A stretch of 5,944 nt of DNA from Acidobacteriota bacterium (GTDB taxonomy: Bacteria > Acidobacteriota > UBA4820 > DSQY01): NCBI GenBank assembly GCA_021814355.1, contig JAKAIJ010000166.1, positions 1 to 5,944 of the forward strand, written 5' to 3'. Below the pieces are notes generated by a model that saw only the letters and a program-made list of their open reading frames with translations, was not told the origin of the DNA and made no database searches. Numbering within the stretch: the first letter of the stretch is position 1; each line of letters begins with the position of its first letter. Both the position numbers and the translations under genes were made by a program. Below are positions 1-5,796 of the stretch, in pieces.

Positions 1-333
1 GATGGCGAAATCCTGCATCGTGAAGTTGGCCTGCGTGAGCTTGCCCATGAAGACGTAGACGGGGTTGTTCGTGCGGCTGTAGTTCTCGGTGAAGGCGAGG
101 TTGGGGATGAAGGTGGAGCGGGCAAGCCTCATCTGCCCCTCCTTCGCCTGGACGTCGGCTCGCGCGGCCTTCAGGAGGGCGTTGCCCTCCTTGGCCCGGG
201 CCACGGCCTCGTCGAGGGTGACCTCCAGGACATGGGCCTGCGCAACGGGCGTCGGCGTCCGGGCGGCGCTTCCCGTTCCCGGGAGGCCCGCGGCCCACGC
301 GACAAAAAGAGATGCGGCCAGGGTCCGTTTCAT
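1..333 (-). CDS. TolC-family outer-membrane efflux protein, N-terminal part (runs off the window)
   Basis: Only the first 111 residues are present; the gene continues past the left edge. The ATG (333-331) follows a ribosome site AGGGGG 7 bases upstream. The protein begins MKRTLAASLFVAWAAG, a signal peptide with a basic start and hydrophobic core, probably cleaved near the Gly-Ser-Ala-Ala around residue 23. Then comes the usual start of a TolC repeat: a helix beginning TLDEAVARAKEGN (about residues 39-51), a long Ala/Arg/Lys helix, then RSTFIPNLAFTENYSRTNNP leading to the first outer-membrane strands. The GKLTQANFTMQDFAI stretch resembles the 'L.Q.NFT..DF' segment seen in many bacterial TolC-like proteins. 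TolC-family trimers form the outer-membrane exit channel of tripartite pumps. Its place behind the permease genes suggests it is the dedicated partner of this exporter, though the 173-bp gap leaves room for separate control. The family call is firm; the substrate is unknown. Confidence 0.86.
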   Translation of the reverse strand, partial: MKRTLAASLFVAWAAGLPGTGSAARTPTPVAQAHVLEVTLDEAVARAKEGNALLKAARADVQAKEGQMRLARSTFIPNLAFTENYSRTNNPVYVFMGKLTQANFTMQDFAI

Positions 334-340
334 CGTCTGT

Positions 341-346
341 CCCCCT
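341..346 (-). promoter_or_regulatory. Ribosome binding site of the TolC-family gene
   Basis: AGGGGG on the minus strand with a 7-base spacer to the ATG at 333. It supports this start, which also gives a clean signal peptide. Confidence 0.55.
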
Positions 347-400
347 GTGCGGAGTCCGGCAGGCCGCTGTTCCGGGCGCCCGCCGAAGAGTCGTCTGGCT

Positions 401-415
401 CAAAAGATGCAAAAG
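401..415. repeat. CAAAAG direct repeat in an AT-rich patch before the TolC-family gene
   Basis: CAAAAG occurs twice with three bases between copies (401-406 and 410-415). It is one of the very few AT-rich patches in the window and lies 68-82 bases upstream of the TolC-family start on the minus strand. It could be part of a promoter or an operator half-site pair. I could not find a convincing -35/-10 pair around it, so its function is a guess. Confidence 0.3.
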
Positions 416-442
416 CCGTGACGCGGGTAACAGGCTCCGGCA

Positions 443-494
443 GTCCCGCGCCGGGCCGCGCGCCGCATGTCCGCCGACGCGCGCTGCGCGGGAC
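443..494 (-). repeat. GC-rich inverted repeat (RNA hairpin) between the ybhR-like and TolC-family genes
   Basis: GTCCCGCGC at 443-451 is a perfect 9-bp inverted match to GCGCGGGAC at 486-494. A second 6-bp GCGCGC pair is nested inside (458-463 with 479-484). In the minus-strand transcript this would fold into a strong stem starting 13 bases after the permease stop codon. No U-run follows on either strand, so it is not a standard intrinsic terminator. It may stabilise the 3' end of the upstream message, attenuate transcription into the outer-membrane gene, or be a by-product of high GC. The rest of the 334-506 gap holds the CAAAAG repeat and the ribosome site; I see no gene in it. Confidence 0.5.
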
Positions 495-506
495 CCCCGC
501 CTCCGC

Positions 507-1637
507 TCAGCGCATCGTCTTGCGGAAGCGAAGGACGGCGAGGCCAAGGGCCGCTACGCCCAAGAGGGCGAGGGCCAGGAGCTGGGGCCACAGGATGGGA
601 AGGCCCACCCCCTTCAGAAAGATCCCGCGGACGACGACGAGGACGTAGCGCAAAGGGTTGAGGTAGGTGAGGGCCCGCACCGGGGCGGGCATATTGGCAA
701 TGGGGTAGATGAAGCCCGAGAGGAGGAGAAAGGGCATGGTGAAGAAGAAGGTGGTCATCATGGCCTGCTGCTGGGTGCGGCTGACGGTGGAGACGAAGAG
801 CCCGGCGCCGAGCAGGCTCATCAGGTAGAGCCCCGTGGCGGCGGCCAGCAGGAGCAGGCTTCCCCGGACGGGAACGCGGAACCAGAGCACGGCCGCCGTC
901 GTCACGAGGGAGACGTTCAGGTAGCCGATCAGCACGAAGGGCAGGGTCTTGCCCAGGACGAACTCCCACCGGCGGATGGGGGTCACCATCACCTGCTCGA
1001 TGGTGCCCGACTCCTTCTCCCGGACGATGGCCATGGAGGAGAGCAGGAGCGTCGTGACCATGAGCAGGAGGGCGATGACGCCGGGAACGAAGTAACTCCG
1101 GCTTTCGAGGTTCTCGTTAAACCAGGCCCGCGCCTCCACCGTCACGGCCGCCGGGGGCGGCGGCAGGCCCGTGGCGCGGGCGAAGCGCGCGGCGAGGATC
1201 TCCCGGGACCACTCCCCGGCGATGCGCGAGGCGTAGCCCGCCACCAGGGAGGCGGAGTTGGAGTCGGTGCCGTCGAGCAGGAGCTGGGCCGTCGCGGTGC
1301 GCCCGCCCCGGAGGTCGGCGCCGAAGCTCCGGTCCACGACGAGCGCCGCCCGGGCGCGGCCCCGATCCAGGAGCGCCCGGAGCTCGCCGTCGTCCACGGG
1401 GAGCGCCACCACTCGGAAGTAGCCCGCCCCCGTGAAGCGGGAGAGGATCTCGCGGCTCTCGGGGGAGCGGTCGAGGTCCAGGACCGCCAGGCGGACGTCG
1501 CGCACGTCCGTCGTCACCGCGTACCCGAAGACGAGGACCTGGATCACCGGCACGACGAGAAGGACGGCCCGCATCCGGGGGTCCCGCAGGGCCTGGACGA
1601 ACTCCTTCTTCAGCATGGCCCTCAGGGGGTCGAGCAC
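507..1637 (-). CDS. ybhR: ABC-2 type permease, YbhR-like
   Basis: A 376-residue inner-membrane subunit of an ABC exporter, close to the usual length of YbhR. Layout: a short cytoplasmic start with KKEFVQALRDPR (10-21), TM1 about 22-42, a large periplasmic domain (about 43-182) with LLLDGTDSN (119-127) and WFN (172-174), TM2 about 183-204, the cytoplasmic REKESGTIEQ loop (206-215) expected to contact an ATPase, then further membrane segments. SRTQQQA and LLLSGFIYPIANMP match segments I recall from E. coli YbhR, as does the overall ABC2_membrane_3-type plan. I chose the GTG at 1637, 4 bases after the stop of the preceding permease gene, because the seven residues before the ATG at 1616 align with the YbhR start. 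The upstream GGGTGA is a modest ribosome site, so the ATG start remains possible. It probably pairs with the YbhS-like permease as a heterodimer. Substrate unknown. Confidence 0.93.
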   Translation of the reverse strand: MLDPLRAMLKKEFVQALRDPRMRAVLLVVPVIQVLVFGYAVTTDVRDVRLAVLDLDRSPESREILSRFTGAGYFRVVALPVDDGELRALLDRGRARAALVVDRSFGADLRGGRTATAQLLLDGTDSNSASLVAGYASRIAGEWSREILAARFARATGLPPPPAAVTVEARAWFNENLESRSYFVPGVIALLLMVTTLLLSSMAIVREKESGTIEQVMVTPIRRWEFVLGKTLPFVLIGYLNVSLVTTAAVLWFRVPVRGSLLLLAAATGLYLMSLLGAGLFVSTVSRTQQQAMMTTFFFTMPFLLLSGFIYPIANMPAPVRALTYLNPLRYVLVVVRGIFLKGVGLPILWPQLLALALLGVAALGLAVLRFRKTMR

Positions 1638-1641
1638 GGCG

Positions 1642-2775
1642 TCACCCGATCCGCTTCTTCAGCGCCCCCACCGAGAGGGCCAGGACCAGCGCCGTGAAGG
1701 CGAGCAGGAAGAGGCCTTCGCCCGCCAGGGCGCCGGGGCCCAGGCCCTTGAGGTAGAGGCTCCTCAGGAGGGTCACCATGTAGCGCGCCGGGACGGCGTG
1801 GGAGAGGAGCTGCAAAGCCGCCGGCATGTTGGCGGTATCGGTCATGAAGCCCGAGAGGAGGAACCCCGGCAGAAAGGTGACGACGAAGGCAAGTTGGCCC
1901 GCGAGGAGCTGCCGCTTCGCGACGGCGCTGACCAACAGCCCGAGGCCCAGCGCGCCGGCCAGGAAGACCGAGGAGAAGGCCAGGAGCACCAGCAGGCTCC
2001 CCCGGATGGGGACGCCGAAGAGCCACCGTCCCGAGGCCACGCTCAGGGCGAGGTCGAAAAAACCCAGGGCGAAGTAAGGGACCAGCTTTCCCGCCACGAT
2101 CTCGGCGGGCCGCACGGGCGTGGAAATGAGCTGTTCCATGGTCCCCGTCTCCCACTCCCGGGCGATCGTGAGCGAGGTGAGCATGCCGCCGATGATCATC
2201 ATGATGACGGCGATGAGGCCCGGCACGATGAAGAGGCGCGACTCCAGGCCGGCGTTGAACCAGACCCGGACCCTCAGGTCGAGGGGGACGCGGGGAGCCG
2301 CGGCCCCCGCCCGCCGGACCCGCTCCAGCAGGAGGTCCGCGGAGTAGCCGTCCACGACGGCCCGGGCGTAGTTCATGGCCAGGGCGGCGGTGTTGGGGTC
2401 GCTGCCGTCCGCGATCACCTGGAGGCGGGCGGCGCGGCCCGTTCCCGCGAGGCGCCCAAAGTTCGAGGGAACCACCAGGGCGAGGACCGCCTCGCGTCGG
2501 TCCAGTGCGCGCTCCAGCTCGCCGTAGCCCGAGGCGGGCGGCAGCAGGACGAAGTAGCGCGACCCCCCGAAGCGGGAGAGGATCTCCCGGCTCGCCGCGC
2601 TGCGGCTCTGGTCCCAGACCGCGAGGGGCACCCGGTCCACGTCGAGGGTGAGGGCGTAGCCGAACAGGAGCAGCAGCAGCACGGGAATGGCTACCCCGAC
2701 CCCCAGGGCGCGCGGGTCGCGCGCCACGTGCAGGCACTCCTTCCACGCCACCGCCCTCACTCGCCGGACGTTCAC
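1642..2775 (-). CDS. ybhS: ABC-2 type permease, YbhS-like
   Basis: A 377-residue inner-membrane ABC-exporter subunit. It opens with RRVRAVAWKE and ARDPR (4-22), then TM1 (about 24-44), a periplasmic domain (about 45-181) containing VIADGSDPNTA (120-130) and WFN (172-174), TM2 (about 182-204), the cytoplasmic AREWETGTMEQL loop (205-216), TM3 near 231-250, GVPIRGSLL (254-262) leading to TM4, TM5 near 294-313 with LLSGFM, and a last TM before the basic end LKKRIG. RRVRA, AREWE.GTME and GVP.RGSLL are shared with E. coli YbhS as I remember it, which separates it from the YbhR-like neighbour. The GTG start overlaps the upstream ATPase stop as GTGA and has a perfect GGAGGT site 6 bases upstream, so translation is probably coupled. 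It presumably forms the transport path with the YbhR-like protein. Substrate unknown. Confidence 0.93.
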   Translation of the reverse strand: MNVRRVRAVAWKECLHVARDPRALGVGVAIPVLLLLLFGYALTLDVDRVPLAVWDQSRSAASREILSRFGGSRYFVLLPPASGYGELERALDRREAVLALVVPSNFGRLAGTGRAARLQVIADGSDPNTAALAMNYARAVVDGYSADLLLERVRRAGAAAPRVPLDLRVRVWFNAGLESRLFIVPGLIAVIMMIIGGMLTSLTIAREWETGTMEQLISTPVRPAEIVAGKLVPYFALGFFDLALSVASGRWLFGVPIRGSLLVLLAFSSVFLAGALGLGLLVSAVAKRQLLAGQLAFVVTFLPGFLLSGFMTDTANMPAALQLLSHAVPARYMVTLLRSLYLKGLGPGALAGEGLFLLAFTALVLALSVGALKKRIG

Positions 2776-3737
2776 CGCTCCACCTCCGCCTGCTCCCCCG
2801 CCTCGCGGTCCCTCGCTTCCACGAGGGAGACGAAGACCTCTTCGAGAGAGGGCTCCGCCGCCGCCACCGATTCGACCGCGAAGCCCGCCGCGGCAAGGCG
2901 CGCCGCCAGGGCCGGGCCCAGCGCCTCCCCGCCGGGCGCGACGGCGCGGATCGAGGCGCCGTGGAGCGAAGCACCGGCGACGCCGGGGGCCGACCACACG
3001 GCGGCCAGGGCCTCCCGGGGGCGGTCGCAGCGGATTTCCAGGATCGGCTCCCGCGCCTGCCGCTCCTTCAGCGCCGAGGGCGCCCCCAGGGCCACGAGGC
3101 CCCCGCGGTAGAGGAGGGCGAGCCGGTCGCAGTACTCCGCCTCCTCCAGGTAGTGGGTCGTCACAAAGACGGTCACGCCGCCGTCCGAGAGGGCGTAGAT
3201 GAGGTCCCAGAAGGTGCGGCGGCTGGCCGGGTCCACGCCCGAGGTGGGTTCGTCCAGAAAGAGGATGGGCGGCTCGTGGAGAAGGGCGCACCCGAGGGCG
3301 AGGCGCTGTTTCCACCCGCCGGGCAGGGAGCCGGTCATCCGGCCCCGGTGGGCCTCCAGCCCGGCCATGGCCAGGACCCATGCCTTGCGCGCCGCGCGCC
3401 GGGCGGGGGAGAGGTGATAGACGCCCGCGTAGAAGTCGAGGTTCTCCTCGACCCGGAGGTCGTCGTACAGCGAGAACCTCTGGCTCATGTAGCCGATGTG
3501 GCGCTTGACGGCCTCGGGTTCCCGCGCGATGTCGAAGCCCGCCACCGAGGCGCTCCCGGCCGTGGGGGCGAGGAGGCCGCAGAGCATGCGGATGGTGGTG
3601 GACTTGCCGGCGCCGTTCGGGCCCAGAAAGCCGAAGACCTCACCGCGATGGACCTCCAGCGTCACGCCGTCCACGGCCGTGAAGGAACCGAAGCGTTTGG
3701 TGAGCCCCTCCAGGGAGACCGCCGTCCCGGCGTTCAC
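2772..3737 (-). CDS. ybhF: ABC transporter ATPase, equivalent of the C-terminal half of YbhF
   Basis: A 321-residue cytoplasmic ATPase that should power the two permeases. Motifs: Walker A GPNGAGKSTT (39-48), Q-loop GYMSQRFSLY with Gln86, signature LPGGW (138-142) where LSGGQ is usual, Walker B ILFLDE (158-163) with catalytic Glu163, D-loop SGVDP, and an intact switch His195 in VTTHYLEEAEYCDR. These features (PNGAGKST, FSLY, the LP..-type signature, EAEYCDR) match the second ATPase domain of E. coli YbhF, which is one fused protein there. A C-terminal extension of about 100 residues ends with PSLEEVFVSLVEARDRE, typical of drug-export ATPases. The GTG start overlaps the preceding stop as GTGA, with GGAGGG 6 bases upstream. 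Its stop in turn overlaps the permease start. It likely dimerises with the upstream ATPase; the consensus ATP site would use its Walker motifs and the partner's LSGGM. Confidence 0.94.
   Translation of the reverse strand: MNAGTAVSLEGLTKRFGSFTAVDGVTLEVHRGEVFGFLGPNGAGKSTTIRMLCGLLAPTAGSASVAGFDIAREPEAVKRHIGYMSQRFSLYDDLRVEENLDFYAGVYHLSPARRAARKAWVLAMAGLEAHRGRMTGSLPGGWKQRLALGCALLHEPPILFLDEPTSGVDPASRRTFWDLIYALSDGGVTVFVTTHYLEEAEYCDRLALLYRGGLVALGAPSALKERQAREPILEIRCDRPREALAAVWSAPGVAGASLHGASIRAVAPGGEALGPALAARLAAAGFAVESVAAAEPSLEEVFVSLVEARDREAGEQAEVER
2782..2787 (-). promoter_or_regulatory. Strong ribosome binding site of the YbhS-like permease
   Basis: GGAGGT on the minus strand, 6 bases from the GTG at 2775, inside the last codons of the upstream ATPase gene. 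It fixes the GTG as the start; there is no competing ATG nearby. Confidence 0.7.
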
Positions 3738-4651
3738 GCGGCGCCCTCCTTCAGAAGCGCGAGGAAGAGGTCCTCGAGGGAGGGCGGAATCGCCCTCACC
3801 GAGGCGAAGGCGACCCCGCGGGCGCGAAGCAGCGACTCCAGCTCGGCCCCGCCCGAGGTGGCGTCGGGCACGGCGGCGTGGAGCCGGTCGCCGAAGAGGG
3901 CGACGGTCCAAGAAGGGCGCGCCTCGCGCAGGGTCGCCGCGGCGCGCCGGGTCTCCGCGGTGCGCACCTCCAGAAGGGCGCCGGGCATCCGGGCCCTGAG
4001 CGCCGGTGGGGCGCCGCTGGCCACAAGCTTTCCGCGGTGCATCAGGCCGACCCGGTCGCACCGCTCCGCCTCGTCAAGGTACGCCGTGGAGACCAGGAGG
4101 GTGACCCCCTCTTTCTGGAGCCCGTAGAGGATGCGCCAGAAGTCCCGGCGCGAGACGGGGTCCACGCCGTTGGTAGGCTCGTCGAGGAGCAGGACCTCGG
4201 GGGTGTGGATGAGGGCGCAGGCGAGGCCAAGCTTCTGCTTCATCCCGCCCGAGAGGTCCCCCGCGGCCCGGCGGCGGAAGGGGGCGAGGCCCGAGAAGCC
4301 GAGGAGGCGTCCTGCGCGCTCTTCGCGCTCACTCTTTCCCACGCCGTAGAGGTCGGCGTAGAACGCGAGGTTCTCCTGCACCGTGAGGTCCGCGTAGAGC
4401 CCGAAACGCTGGCTCATGTAGCCGATGCGGTCCTGGACGCGGCGGGGCTCCCGCACGGCGTCGAAGCCCGCCACCCGCGCCGTGCCGCCGTCCGGTCGTA
4501 GGATGCCCGCCAGCACCCGCAGGACGGTGGTCTTCCCCGCCCCGTCGGGACCCACGAGGCCGAAGATCTCGCCCCGGGACACGGAGAGGGAGAGGCCGTC
4601 CAGCGCCCGCACCGCGCCGAATTCACGGATCAAGCCTTCGGCCTGGATCAT
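3734..4651 (-). CDS. ybhF: ABC transporter ATPase, equivalent of the N-terminal half of YbhF
   Basis: A 305-residue ATPase. Motifs: Walker A GPDGAGKTT (34-42), Q-loop GYMSQRFGLY with Gln81, canonical-type signature LSGGM (133-137), Walker B VLLLDE (153-158) with Glu158, D-loop NGVDP. The switch position reads STAYLDEAE, so the usual histidine is Ala190. GPDGAGKTT, FGLY, LSGGMKQKLGLAC and the missing histidine all recall the first ATPase domain of fused E. coli YbhF (STSYLDEAE there, from memory). The end PSLEDLFLALLKEG is the usual C-terminal helix of export ATPases. I start it at the ATG (4651): it sits at the normal family position and has AAGGGC 6 bases upstream. The frame stays open upstream to a GTG at 4816 that overlaps the ybhG-like stop as GTGA. 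That would add 55 Pro/Arg-rich residues, but it lacks a properly spaced ribosome site. Probably heterodimerises with the next gene's product. Confidence 0.93.
   Translation of the reverse strand: MIQAEGLIREFGAVRALDGLSLSVSRGEIFGLVGPDGAGKTTVLRVLAGILRPDGGTARVAGFDAVREPRRVQDRIGYMSQRFGLYADLTVQENLAFYADLYGVGKSEREERAGRLLGFSGLAPFRRRAAGDLSGGMKQKLGLACALIHTPEVLLLDEPTNGVDPVSRRDFWRILYGLQKEGVTLLVSTAYLDEAERCDRVGLMHRGKLVASGAPPALRARMPGALLEVRTAETRRAAATLREARPSWTVALFGDRLHAAVPDATSGGAELESLLRARGVAFASVRAIPPSLEDLFLALLKEGAA
3744..3749 (-). promoter_or_regulatory. Ribosome binding site of the second ATPase
   Basis: GGAGGG (within AAGGAGGG) on the minus strand, 6 bases from the GTG at 3737 and inside the end of the first ATPase gene. 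It supports the GTG start and coupled translation. Confidence 0.65.
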
Positions 4652-4812
4652 GCGGCTGCCCTTGCTTTCGAGGCCCCGGCACGGCGTGGGTGGACGGGGG
4701 GGCGACGGGGCGGCGGGGCGTCTGGGTGTACCGGGGGGCGCGCGACGGGGACGGCCCCGCCGCGGGTGGGTCGCTTCGCCGGTTCGCCCGTTCGGCCTCT
4801 TCTTCCCACGGC
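4652..4812 (-). other. C-rich spacer between the adaptor and ATPase genes
   Basis: This 161-bp stretch holds no convincing gene. On the transcribed (minus) sense strand it is C-rich and G-poor: in 4681-4740 I count 38 C, 12 G, 6 A and 4 T. The neighbouring coding regions do not show so strong a skew. Such C>G stretches are what Rho factor loads onto in other bacteria, so a polarity or attenuation point is possible. The alternative is an N-terminal extension of the first ATPase, since the frame is open throughout. I see no clear promoter in it. Confidence 0.35.
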
Positions 4813-5784
4813 TCACTCCTCGCCGCGGAGGGTGACGTCCACCGGCATGCCCGGCTTGAGCGCCAGGTCGGGGTTGGGAAGGGCGACCTTGATCCGGTAG
4901 ACGAGCTTCACGCGCTCCCTCCGCGTCTGCACGCTCTTGGGGGTGAACTCGGCCTCGGAGGCGATGTAGGAGACGCGGCCTTCGTAGGCGCGGCCGGCGT
5001 AGGTGTCCGTGGTGACCGCGGCCCGCTGGCCCAGCTTCACGCACCCCAGGTCGGTCTCCTCGACGAAGGCGCGCACCCAGACCTTCGAGAGGTCGGCGAC
5101 GGTGACCACGGGCGCCCCGGCGGCCAGCACCTCGCCGGGCTCCGCGTGTTTCGAGAGGACAAGGCCCTCCAGGGGCGACAAGAGCCGCGCCTTCTCGAGG
5201 CGCGACCGAGCCAGCGCGAGCGCCGCCTCGGCCTGGGCGAGCTGGGCGCGGGCGGCCTCTACCTTCTCGGCCCGGGGGCCGCGGCGCAGAAGCGCGAGCG
5301 ACTCCTGGGCCTGGGAGAAGCGGCCCGCCGCCATGTCCCTCGCGCTGAGGGCGGCGTCGTAGTCGCGTTCCGCCAGGATTCCCTCCCGGTGCAGGGCGGA
5401 GACCCTCTCGAAGTCCGCCGCGGCGCGGTCGAGGTCGGCCCGGGTCGAGGCCAGGACCGCCTCGCCCTGGCGGACCTCCTCGGGGCGGGAGCCGTGCTCC
5501 AGTTCCGTCAGCTGGGCCCGCGCGGCGGCGGCGGCGGCCTCGGCGCGCGCGGCCTCGCGGGCCATGTCGGCGTCGTCGAGGCGGGCCGCCAGGTCTCCCC
5601 GCTTCAGCCGCTCCCCTTCCTGGGCCGAGCGCTCCACCATGCGGCCGGGGACCTCGAAGGCGAGGACCACCTCGTCCACCTCCACGTTGCCCGCGAGGAC
5701 GATGGGACCCCGATTTGCGGAGCGCCCGCAGGCGAGCGCGGCGAGAGCCAGGGCGGAAAGGATGGGGACGAACGGCGTGCGCAT
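4813..5784 (-). CDS. ybhG: Periplasmic membrane fusion protein (HlyD/AcrA type), YbhG-like
   Basis: A 323-residue periplasmic adaptor that links an inner-membrane exporter to an outer-membrane channel. Residues 1-18 are a signal peptide ending ALAALA before Cys19, an acceptable though not classic lipobox, so the protein is probably lipid-anchored. Then follow the first half of the lipoyl/barrel-sandwich domain (about 28-72, with VLAFEVPGRM and EGERLKRGD), a long Ala/Arg/Glu-rich coiled-coil hairpin (about 73-200), the second lipoyl half (LLSPLEGLVLSKHAEPGEVL from 201), and a beta-barrel domain with VWVRAFVEE (235-243), AEFTPKSVQT (278-287) and LVYRIKV (294-300). The last segments and GMPVDV near the end match E. 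coli YbhG closely from memory, and the length is similar. I chose the ATG at 5784 because AGGAGG lies 6 bases upstream; the in-frame TTG at 5799 would put charged residues before the signal and lies inside the TetR stop region. It probably joins the ABC core to the TolC-like protein. Confidence 0.93.
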   Translation of the reverse strand: MRTPFVPILSALALAALACGRSANRGPIVLAGNVEVDEVVLAFEVPGRMVERSAQEGERLKRGDLAARLDDADMAREAARAEAAAAAARAQLTELEHGSRPEEVRQGEAVLASTRADLDRAAADFERVSALHREGILAERDYDAALSARDMAAGRFSQAQESLALLRRGPRAEKVEAARAQLAQAEAALALARSRLEKARLLSPLEGLVLSKHAEPGEVLAAGAPVVTVADLSKVWVRAFVEETDLGCVKLGQRAAVTTDTYAGRAYEGRVSYIASEAEFTPKSVQTRRERVKLVYRIKVALPNPDLALKPGMPVDVTLRGEE

Positions 5785-5790
5785 GGAGCG

Positions 5791-5796
5791 CCTCCT
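5791..5796 (-). promoter_or_regulatory. Ribosome binding site of the YbhG-like gene
   Basis: AGGAGG on the minus strand, 6 bases from the ATG at 5784. It shares its first base with the TGA of the upstream regulator gene (TGAGGAGG), so the two genes are very probably on one transcript. It decides the ATG over the upstream TTG. Confidence 0.75.

Noticed and set aside
401..431. Sigma-54 promoter (GG-N10-GC) in the GGCTTTTGCA stretch upstream of the TolC-family gene
   Set aside because: The GG and GC are only six bases apart; at the required spacing the upstream dinucleotide is GT.
312..1697. Long plus-strand open frame (461 codons) opposite the YbhR-like gene
   Set aside because: Low-complexity Gly/Glu/His/Arg-rich translation with no domain, antisense to a clear permease. 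It is a by-product of high GC.
1622..2974. Second minus-strand frame (450 codons) over the YbhS-like gene
   Set aside because: Arg/Pro/Gly-rich out-of-frame translation; the permease frame has the membrane segments and family motifs.
1432..3111. Long plus-strand open frame (559 codons) across the YbhS-like gene
   Set aside because: Same reason: a charged, compositionally biased shadow of the real minus-strand genes.
2961..4127. Plus-strand open frame (388 codons) opposite both ATPases
   Set aside because: No recognisable family, and the opposite strand carries complete ABC motifs throughout.
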